8,804 nt of DNA from NCBI GenBank assembly GCA_030592655.1, contig JAUVIQ010000133.1, positions 1 to 8,804 on the forward strand. Reading direction: 5' to 3'. Shown piece after piece: positions 1 through 4,726 of this stretch. The number at the start of each line of letters is the position of its first letter. The first letter of the stretch is position 1. Source of the DNA: Planctomycetales bacterium. Lineage in GTDB: Bacteria > Planctomycetota > Phycisphaerae > SM23-33. Below the pieces are notes generated by a model. It was not told the DNA's origin. It saw only the letters and a list, made by a program, of their open reading frames with translations, and searched no databases. The translations under genes were made by a program, and so were the position numbers.

Positions 1-712
1 CGTAGGCGGCAGTGGCAGTGAGTTTGTTGTAGATTTCGGCGCGGGCGTCGTCTCGCACCGCCACCCTGCTGGTCAGGACGCCCCGGCTTCGCTCGCCGAT
101 AAGGTGTCCGGTCTCGCGGATTTTGATAAGGTCGTCGCCTCTGCCGCGAATCTTCGAGGTCATCTCCATCACGCTGTCGGGGCCACAGGTGGTTTCGTAG
201 TCCATGTCGATTACGCCGACCCGACCTTGAAGCAGTTCGAAATCCGTCCTGAAACGCGCGCCTTCAGCCAATTCAACCCTGGCCTTGGGGATAACCGTTA
301 TTCCGCCTTCGTCGGAGTGAATGTGCCGCTCCAGATACGTATAATTCGCCTGGGCCCCGACGCTTATTTTCGCATCCATCACGTGCCGGACATCGACGGC
401 ATTCGGGAAGACGCAATGGGCGATTACGTTTATCTTCGCACCGGCCCGGACGGCCATGTCCATCTCGATTTCCTGAATCCCAGCCTCCTGAAGCAGCCCG
501 AAACACATATGCACGGGCCTGGCGATGACGGTCCCTTCCGTTACAACGATGTGTATTCTCACGCCGCTGGGCGTTGACTGCGCATCCACCTCCAGGCCGG
601 GCACTGTCCTGCTGCTGACGATTTCGTTCAGGCCGATGACCAGATGGGCGGTGTCGGGGTCGTCGATAGCGGCGTGTATATTGGCGAATTTTGTCAGTTC
701 AAGATTGTCCAT
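1..712 (-). CDS. sufB: SufB/SufD-family Fe-S cluster scaffold protein, C-terminus cut off by window edge
   Basis: Translating the minus strand from the ATG at 712 gives 237 uninterrupted codons that leave the window still open. Recognisable SufB/SufD (SufBD beta-helix core) stretches include AHCVFPNAVDVRHVMDAKI (about residues 98-116), YLERHIHSDEGG (126-137) and GHLIGERSRGVLTSRVAV (202-219). Members of this family form the scaffold on which SufC-driven ATP hydrolysis helps assemble iron-sulfur clusters in the cytoplasm. The start lies inside the end of sufC, overlapping it by 14 bases, so the two are probably translationally coupled; there is no strong Shine-Dalgarno. The protein lacks the long N-terminal region of classical SufB: the conserved core begins almost at once, as in short archaeal-type SufB-like proteins. 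SufB versus SufD cannot be settled without the missing C-terminus. Plus-strand reading frames over this stretch have no family features. Confidence 0.88.
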   Translation of the reverse strand, partial: MDNLELTKFANIHAAIDDPDTAHLVIGLNEIVSSRTVPGLEVDAQSTPSGVRIHIVVTEGTVIARPVHMCFGLLQEAGIQEIEMDMAVRAGAKINVIAHCVFPNAVDVRHVMDAKISVGAQANYTYLERHIHSDEGGITVIPKARVELAEGARFRTDFELLQGRVGVIDMDYETTCGPDSVMEMTSKIRGRGDDLIKIRETGHLIGERSRGVLTSRVAVRDDARAEIYNKLTATAAY

Positions 713-1442
713 TGCCCGTATTTCCGTTCAATTCCGGGAGGTTTTTATGGTCGCATGGGATGCAGCGGTCTTTGAAATATCGGCTTATATTTTCGGGGTC
801 TCCTTTGTCGAGGATTCTCCCGCAGCACATCAGGAAGGCGTGTTCCGCCCATCCCAGGACTTCCAGGCTATGGGTAATCAGCACGACAGTCGAACCGTCG
901 GCCTTGAGGTGCGTGATTGCCTGCTCGATTCGCCGGAGGCTTTCGATGTCGATTCCGCTGTCGGGTTCGTCGAGCATGACGAGGCGCGGTTTCATCGCCA
1001 GTATCGACGCCAGTTCGATTTTTTTTCGTTCCCCGCCGCTGAGCGTCTTATCGACCGCTCTTGACATGTGCATCAGCGGCGAGAGCCCGACTTTCTCCAG
1101 CACGTCGGCGATACTCTCGTCGCTCATATCTCCGGCAGCGGCGCGGATGAATTTCCGCACCGTCAGACCCTCGAAGCGAGCCGGTTCCTGCCAGGCCAGC
1201 GTGATACCCTTACGAGCGCGCTCATCGACGCTCAAATCCTGGAGGTTTTGACCTTCGAAGAGCATTTCGCCGGTGATGTCGCGGTATCCGCTCAGCCCCA
1301 TAACCGCCGAAGCCAGCGTCGATTTACCCGCACCGTTAGGCCCTACAATGGCGTGAACATATCCTTCGTGAAGGGCCAGGCTCAAACCGTCCAGTATCCG
1401 CTTACCGTTGGCTGAAAGGACCAGGTTTCTGATTTCAAGCAT
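699..1442 (-). CDS. sufC: SufC-type Fe-S cluster assembly ABC ATPase
   Basis: This 247-residue cytoplasmic ABC ATPase has the SufC hallmarks. Counting from the ATG at 1442, Walker A GPNGAGKST is near residues 34-42, the Q-loop is in LAWQEPARF (about 83-91), the ABC signature LSGGERKK is near 134-141, Walker B runs into the SufC-specific DEPDSGID (about 158-165), and the switch histidine is in LITH. SufC hydrolyses ATP to remodel the SufB/D scaffold during cluster assembly. The length matches the usual 245-260 residues. A TTG nine codons upstream (1469) is in frame, but those extra codons are made of the CAATTGGAAAT repeat, and SufC proteins normally begin MLEIRNL-like, so the ATG is preferred. 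No convincing promoter is visible; transcription may read through from the tRNA promoter or start in the repeat block. Confidence 0.95.
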   Translation of the reverse strand: MLEIRNLVLSANGKRILDGLSLALHEGYVHAIVGPNGAGKSTLASAVMGLSGYRDITGEMLFEGQNLQDLSVDERARKGITLAWQEPARFEGLTVRKFIRAAAGDMSDESIADVLEKVGLSPLMHMSRAVDKTLSGGERKKIELASILAMKPRLVMLDEPDSGIDIESLRRIEQAITHLKADGSTVVLITHSLEVLGWAEHAFLMCCGRILDKGDPENISRYFKDRCIPCDHKNLPELNGNTGNGQS

Positions 1443-1445
1443 TTT

Positions 1446-1682
1446 CAATTTCCGATTTCCAATTGACAAAAAAACAAACAGAATAGCGGGATTTCGGGGA
1501 TTACTGGATTATAGGGATTCTTTTTCTTCGGTTTCTTTTAGTAAAATCAAAATCCCTATAATCCAGTAATCCCTGTAATCCTGCTATTCCTCTTCTTTTT
1601 TTTTCTTCTTTCAGCAAAACCAAAATCCTGCCATCTTTTCTTCTTTTTCAATCGCAAATTGGAAATTGCAAATTGGAAATTG
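1446..1682. repeat. Composite AT-rich repeat block with nested inverted repeats
   Basis: The gene-free stretch between sufC and tRNA-Gln is built almost wholly of repeats. The outer arms at 1446-1465 and 1656-1675 are inverted copies matching at 17 of 20 positions (core AATTGGAAAT). Inside them lies a 39-base inverted repeat (separate entry). A 23-base direct repeat, 1533-1555 versus 1606-1628, matches at 20 of 23 positions with all differences C/T transitions. No reading frame or RNA gene is seen here. The arrangement resembles a decayed miniature mobile or REP-like element, but I cannot name a family. It reaches the sufC start codon on one side and the tRNA 3' end on the other. Confidence 0.8.
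1481..1589. repeat. 39-base inverted repeat (large hairpin)
   Basis: Arms 1481-1519 and 1551-1589 are reverse complements at 36 of 39 positions, separated by a 31-base T-rich loop. The arms contain short internal GGATTA-like direct repeats (GGGATTACTGGATTATAGGG). Read on the minus strand the hairpin is followed by a T-rich tract (1466-1480), so it could end transcription downstream of tRNA-Gln. The long AT-rich stem and large loop are not typical of an intrinsic terminator, and a transposon-derived palindrome is the likelier explanation. Confidence 0.9.
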
Positions 1683-1690
1683 CAACTTGG
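1654..1690. repeat. 14-base tandem repeat abutting the tRNA 3' end
   Basis: The unit gcaaattggaaatt occurs twice exactly (1654-1667, 1668-1681) and is followed by a partial, diverged third copy gcaacttgg (1682-1690) that overlaps the 3' end of tRNA-Gln. Related CAATTGGAAAT sequence appears in the opposite orientation at 1455-1465, forming the outer inverted repeat of the block. Confidence 0.85.
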
Positions 1691-1757
1691 GGAACAAGGA
1701 TTTGAACCTTGACTAACTGATTCAGAGTCAGTCGTGCTACCGTTACACTATTCCCCA
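1687..1757 (-). tRNA. tRNA-Gln (anticodon CUG)
   Basis: The reverse complement folds into a full cloverleaf of 71 bases. The acceptor UGGGGAA pairs with UUCCCCA. The D stem is GUGU/GCAC with an AACGGUA loop. The anticodon stem ACUGA/UCAGU encloses the loop CUCUGAA (plus 1721-1727), giving anticodon CUG (plus 1723-1725). The T stem CAAGG/CCUUG encloses UUCAAAU. The weak U1-A72 pair is typical of glutamine tRNAs. The variable loop is four bases, the discriminator is A, and CCA is not encoded, so it must be added after transcription. Its promoter is at 1799-1827. Confidence 0.97.
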
Positions 1758-1798
1758 GTGAGTCTTACCGGTTCACGGGCATTCCCGCCGACTATGGT

Positions 1799-1827
1799 AC
1801 TGTATTATTTGCCCGCGCGAGAGTCAA
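1799..1827 (-). promoter_or_regulatory. Sigma70-type promoter for tRNA-Gln
   Basis: On the minus strand TTGACT (1822-1827) and TACAGT (1799-1804) are separated by 17 bases. Initiation would fall near 1792, about 35 bases before the tRNA 5' end. The rest of 1758-1942 shows no reading frame of note. Toward guaA only a weak TTGCAG-17-AACAAT pair (1863-1891) is visible. Confidence 0.65.
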
Positions 1828-1942
1828 GGGGCGATAGTGCGCCAGCGGCATCCGATTTGACCTTGCAGCCGGCCCCTTTTGCGGCAACAATACGCAACCT
1901 ATGTGTTCGGACACTGAAATCACCAGATAAGGAGTCGCAAGT

Positions 1943-2911
1943 ATGGAAATCCAGGAGATTCAATTGCAGGACCTGGACGTTGAGGCGTTCATCGCAGAGC
2001 AAGTCAAGGCAATCGGCGACGCTGCCGGTGATAACCAGGCAGTCAACGCACTTTCCGGCGGGGTCGATTCAGCCGTGGTAACACTGCTGGGCCACCGCGC
2101 TATGGGTGACCGGTTGAGAACGTATTTCATCGAAAACGGCCTGATGCGCGAAGGCGAGCCGGAGTACATAGAGAAAATCTTCGCCGACCTCGGCGTAAAA
2201 GTAGAAATCATCGACGCCAAAGAGCAGTTCTTCGCAGCCCTGGCCGGCGTAACGGACCCCGAAGAAAAACGCGACAAAGGAATTACGCAGGTCTTCTATA
2301 AGGATGTCTTCGGGAAACTGGTCAGGGATTGCGGCGCGAACGTACTCTTGCAGGGTACGAACTATACCGACGTCGAGGAAACGGTCGCCGGCGTCAAGCG
2401 CCAGCACAATATCCTCGCGCAACTCGGTATCGACACCGAGAAGGCCTATGGCTACAAGGTTCTCGAACCGATTATCAGGCTGCGAAAGCCGGCAGTCCGC
2501 ATCGTCGGCAAGGCCCTCGGACTGCCGGAGGAAATTTTCACCCGTCCGCCTTTCCCAGGCCCAGCCCTGGCGACACGTGTAATCGGCGAGGCTACGCCGG
2601 AGCGAATCGCACTGGTGCGATCAGCCACGACGATTGTAGAGGCCGAATTGGCCGATTGCGGGGCGTTCCAATACCTTGCCATTCTCCACGAGGACAAGGT
2701 TACAGGCCTGCGCGACGGCAAACGGGATTTTGGGCATCAGATTGAAGTCCGCTGCTGGGACAGCGAAGACGCCGTAACCGGCACGCCGACGAATCTGCCG
2801 TTCGAGATGCTCCGCAAGATAGCCGACCGGATAACGACGGAAATCCTCGGCGTCGTCAGCGTTACATACAACATCACCGCCAAGCCGCCGTCGTGCATTG
2901 AGGCTGTGTAA
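1943..2911 (+). CDS. guaA: GMP synthase, ATP-pyrophosphatase subunit without glutaminase domain
   Basis: This 322-residue cytoplasmic protein matches the ATP-PPase and dimerisation domains of GMP synthase, which adenylates XMP and aminates it to GMP. The PP-loop SGGVDS is at residues 38-43, ALAGVTDPEEKR near 99-110, QGTNYTDV at 137-144, RPPFPGPAL at 201-209 and the C-terminal signature NITAKPPSCIE at 310-320. The N-terminal class I amidotransferase domain of ordinary bacterial GuaA is absent, as in the two-subunit archaeal arrangement (GuaAb). Ammonia must come from a separate glutaminase or from free ammonium. Several signature positions differ from canonical GuaA: KSHHN is KRQHN (152-156) and RHPFPGPGL is RPPFPGPAL, so this may be a divergent paralogue. 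AAGGAG at 1929-1934 sits 8 bases before the ATG. It probably heads an operon with the next two genes. Confidence 0.85.
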   Translation: MEIQEIQLQDLDVEAFIAEQVKAIGDAAGDNQAVNALSGGVDSAVVTLLGHRAMGDRLRTYFIENGLMREGEPEYIEKIFADLGVKVEIIDAKEQFFAALAGVTDPEEKRDKGITQVFYKDVFGKLVRDCGANVLLQGTNYTDVEETVAGVKRQHNILAQLGIDTEKAYGYKVLEPIIRLRKPAVRIVGKALGLPEEIFTRPPFPGPALATRVIGEATPERIALVRSATTIVEAELADCGAFQYLAILHEDKVTGLRDGKRDFGHQIEVRCWDSEDAVTGTPTNLPFEMLRKIADRITTEILGVVSVTYNITAKPPSCIEAV

Positions 2912-2935
2912 CTATTGTTTCATATTCGGTCATGC

Positions 2936-2941
2936 GGAGGA
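2936..2941 (+). promoter_or_regulatory. Ribosome binding site deciding the start of the small hypothetical gene
   Basis: GGAGGA lies 3 bases before the ATG at 2945 and 9 bases before the in-frame ATG at 2951. It argues against the upstream TTG at 2915, which lies before it. The 2951 start has the more usual spacing. Confidence 0.7.
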
Positions 2942-2944
2942 GCG

Positions 2945-3175
2945 ATGACTATGGAAAAGAAAGCACAGAAGTTCGCGCTTTGCGTAAGGAACGAGGACTG
3001 TGAAGACCTGGAACCTCACAAGGTCTATCAGGTCATCCCCGATACGCGTGCCGCGAAAGATGGCTATCTGAGAATCGTGGACGAATCCGGCGAGGGATAC
3101 CTTTATCCCGAATCATACTTCATCCTCGTCAGGCTCCCCCGTAAAGCGCAAGAAGCCCTGCTGGTCGTGGGGTAA
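2945..3175 (+). CDS. Small conserved hypothetical protein, possible SH3-like beta barrel
   Basis: The protein has 76 residues from the ATG at 2945, or 74 from the ATG at 2951. It has no signal peptide and no membrane segment. After a short Lys-rich start it alternates short strand-like stretches and turns (FALCVRN, KVYQVIPD, YLRIVDESGEGYLYPESYFILVRL), a pattern typical of small beta-barrel folds. The phrase VYQVIPD...DESGEGYLYP..YF resembles a family of short bacterial proteins of unknown function, as far as I recall. I do not recognise a catalytic motif and assign no function. It starts 33 bases after guaA and ends 56 bases before the nitrilase gene, so co-transcription is likely. Confidence 0.75.
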   Translation: MTMEKKAQKFALCVRNEDCEDLEPHKVYQVIPDTRAAKDGYLRIVDESGEGYLYPESYFILVRLPRKAQEALLVVG

Positions 3176-3219
3176 CACCCCGGCCCGCAGATATGAAATC
3201 GATGCTCGTCAACGCGCAG

Positions 3220-3225
3220 AAGGAG
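3220..3225 (+). promoter_or_regulatory. Ribosome binding site deciding the nitrilase start
   Basis: AAGGAG lies 6 bases before the ATG at 3232. The in-frame ATG at 3193 has no comparable site and would put 13 polar residues in front of the signal peptide, so 3232 is preferred. Confidence 0.75.
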
Positions 3226-3231
3226 CCGACG

Positions 3232-4551
3232 ATGCGATGTTTATGGAGTTTCAGGTTAGCGATTTTTTTTATTCTGTCCGCGTCAGTCGTTATGCTCGCA
3301 GACGAAGGTGAGAAAAGAAGTCCGGTGCGCTCCGCGACACAGCGAGTTTCCCCACACGACGCTGCATGGCGGGGTCAATTCCCGCAGGTTACGTCCATTA
3401 CCTTCAGTCTGGACGGGCAGTGGCTTATGGCAAGTTACTACCGCTCCGCAATGAACCGTGCCGGGACTGACTGGACAGTCTGGACCGTCCTGTGGAACCT
3501 GGAAACGGGCAAGCGCCTGCGATTCCAGAAGCCGCTTCAGCATCACGTTAGAATGCGCATGGGCGGAGGCGCCATAAGATTCTCCCCCTCGTCGTCGTCA
3601 AGTCCGGACGGAAAACGCCGGGCGTCGGCCGATATTCGTGGGATTATCCGCATTTGGGACGTCAAAAGCGGGGCCTTGGTTCGCACGCTGCGCCTGGACG
3701 ACCGGCCGACAAATACGGTGCTCGTCGCGGCTATCCAGTGTTACAGCAAGTTCGGCGAGCCTGAAGCCAATCGCAAGAAATTAACCCGACTCGTCAACCG
3801 GGCTGCGTCGCGCGGGGCAAAGATAATCGTCCTTCCCGAAACTGCCGTTACCGGATACCTGTCAGCCGATCTGAAGAAGACCTGGCAGGCGGGTGGTCGG
3901 CCCGTCAGCGGCGGGTTGAAGGGTGTTGATCCGAAAGATGTCGCCGAGACTGTGCCGGGTCCGTCCACAAAGATGTTCGGCAATCTCGCCAAAAAGTGGG
4001 GCATCTATCTGACCGTGCCGCTGCTGGAGGTCGAGCGCAAGACAGGCCGGTATTACAATACGTCCGTGCTGCTCGGCCCGGATGGGCGAATACTCATCCA
4101 CTACCGCAAGCGCGATCCCTGGAAATGGGCCGAGTGCGGCTGGGCGAGCAGGGGCGACCGCGGCAATCCCGTCGCCGACACACACTTTGGCCGGCTCGGG
4201 CTGCTGATCTGCTACGACATCCACGACCAGGCAAAGGTAATGGGCCGACTGAAGATCGACACGCTGCTGTATTCGATCGCCTGGGTCGAGGATAAGGGCA
4301 GCGACTGGTTCGCGAAAAAACTCCCTGCCATTGCTAAAGCCAACAAGTTCAACATTATCGCCGCTAACTGGACCGTTCCCAAGGCCCCTGCCCCGAAGTG
4401 GCACGGCTACGGTCAAAGTTGTATCATTGACGCGGCCGGAAAGGTGTTGGCCAAGGTCAAGGGTAACCTGCAAGAGGAAATCGTCTATACCGAACTGCCC
4501 CTGCCGGCACTGTCGCCGAACAAAGCAACACCGACTACGTCAAAGAAATGA
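3232..4551 (+). CDS. Exported WD40-nitrilase fusion (carbon-nitrogen hydrolase)
   Basis: The protein has 439 residues from the ATG at 3232. Residues 1-23 (MRCLWSFRLAIFFILSASVVMLA) look like a Sec signal peptide, so the product is probably exported. Residues 50-157 hold two degenerate WD40-like repeats: VTSITFSLDGQWL...VLWNLETGK, and IRFSP...PDGKRRAS...GIIRIWDVKSG. A nitrilase-superfamily domain follows from about residue 163 (VLVAAIQCYSKFGEPEAN). Its Glu-Lys-Cys triad is visible as E203 (IIVLPETAVTGY), K293 (HYRKRDPW) and C327 (GLLICYDIHD). The family hydrolyses or condenses C-N bonds in amides and nitriles; the substrate here cannot be predicted. Two WD40 blades cannot close a propeller alone, so the segment is either a remnant or oligomerises. 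The second blade carries a serine tract encoded by a TCG run (near 3592-3601). It is probably the third gene of the guaA operon. Confidence 0.88.
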   Translation: MRCLWSFRLAIFFILSASVVMLADEGEKRSPVRSATQRVSPHDAAWRGQFPQVTSITFSLDGQWLMASYYRSAMNRAGTDWTVWTVLWNLETGKRLRFQKPLQHHVRMRMGGGAIRFSPSSSSSPDGKRRASADIRGIIRIWDVKSGALVRTLRLDDRPTNTVLVAAIQCYSKFGEPEANRKKLTRLVNRAASRGAKIIVLPETAVTGYLSADLKKTWQAGGRPVSGGLKGVDPKDVAETVPGPSTKMFGNLAKKWGIYLTVPLLEVERKTGRYYNTSVLLGPDGRILIHYRKRDPWKWAECGWASRGDRGNPVADTHFGRLGLLICYDIHDQAKVMGRLKIDTLLYSIAWVEDKGSDWFAKKLPAIAKANKFNIIAANWTVPKAPAPKWHGYGQSCIIDAAGKVLAKVKGNLQEEIVYTELPLPALSPNKATPTTSKK

Positions 4552-4560
4552 TGGAACCTG

Positions 4561-4581
4561 CAACATCACCGCCAAACCGCC
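4561..4581 (+). repeat. Near-duplicate of the 3' end of guaA (remnant)
   Basis: These 21 bases match 2869-2889 at 20 of 21 positions. Translated in the corresponding frame the region reads CNITAKPPTLIW, like the GMP synthase C-terminal signature (NITAKPP in this window's guaA; typically KPP.TIEW in GuaA). Upstream similarity fades within a few bases, and downstream the sequence runs into the carB promoter. It begins 9 bases after the nitrilase stop. It is best read as a leftover of a guaA copy or of a rearrangement junction. Convergence by chance is possible but unlikely given position and frame. Confidence 0.6.
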
Positions 4582-4603
4582 AACATTAATCTGGTGCAGA
4601 CAC

Positions 4604-4632
4604 TTGACAATCGCGGCGGGACTCGCTATATA
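4604..4632 (+). promoter_or_regulatory. Strong sigma70-type promoter for carB
   Basis: A perfect TTGACA (4604-4609) is followed after 17 bases by TATATA (4627-4632), with TATACT overlapping it at 4629-4634. Initiation would be near 4639, giving carB a leader of about 87 bases. This makes carB a separate transcription unit from the guaA-nitrilase operon. Confidence 0.75.
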
Positions 4633-4666
4633 CTGATGACCCGTTCAGGTTTTCATGTCCCGTTGG

Positions 4667-4694
4667 GCCGCACCAGACAGGTCGCCGCACCAGA
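4667..4694 (+). repeat. 11-base direct repeat in the carB leader
   Basis: GCCGCACCAGA occurs exactly at 4667-4677 and 4684-4694, between promoter and ribosome binding site. A role as a binding site is possible but unsupported. I see no attenuator hairpin with a T-tract in the leader. Confidence 0.5.
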
Positions 4695-4713
4695 ATCCAC
4701 AACCAAGAGGAAT

Positions 4714-4718
4714 AAGGA
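4714..4718 (+). promoter_or_regulatory. Ribosome binding site deciding the carB start
   Basis: AAGGA lies 8 bases before the ATG at 4727 and a second AGGA follows at 4721-4724. An in-frame ATG at 4655 has no such site and would add 24 residues with no match to CarB. Confidence 0.75.
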
Positions 4719-4726
4719 AAAGGACT

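Noticed and set aside
104..1064. Plus-strand open frames over the suf genes (104-577, 525-1064)
   Set aside because: Minus-strand SufB and SufC motifs are continuous through this region, so the plus-strand frames are shadows.
1443..1469. Upstream TTG start for sufC at 1469
   Set aside because: The added nine codons derive from the flanking repeat, and the ATG at 1442 gives the normal SufC N-terminus.
1466..1589. Large hairpin plus T-rich tract as an intrinsic terminator of tRNA-Gln
   Set aside because: The stem is very long and AT-rich with a 31-base loop, and it lies about 100 bases past the tRNA. A repeat-element origin explains it better, though some termination activity is not excluded.
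1654..1690. CRISPR-like array near the tRNA
   Set aside because: The units are contiguous 14-base tandem copies with no spacers, and no cas gene is present.
1863..1891. TTGCAG-17-AACAAT as a guaA promoter
   Set aside because: The -10 match is poor (three of six positions). No other convincing plus-strand promoter was found in 1758-1942, so guaA promoter placement is left open.
3862..4473. Open frame of 203 codons antisense to the nitrilase domain
   Set aside because: The sense strand carries the full catalytic triad and family pattern; the antisense product has no family feature.
1943..4551. Idea that the nitrilase supplies ammonia to the glutaminase-less GMP synthase, as the nitrilase domain does in glutamine-dependent NAD synthetase
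   Set aside because: The nitrilase carries a probable signal peptide and should act outside the cytoplasm, while GMP synthase is cytoplasmic, and no glutaminase-specific feature is visible.
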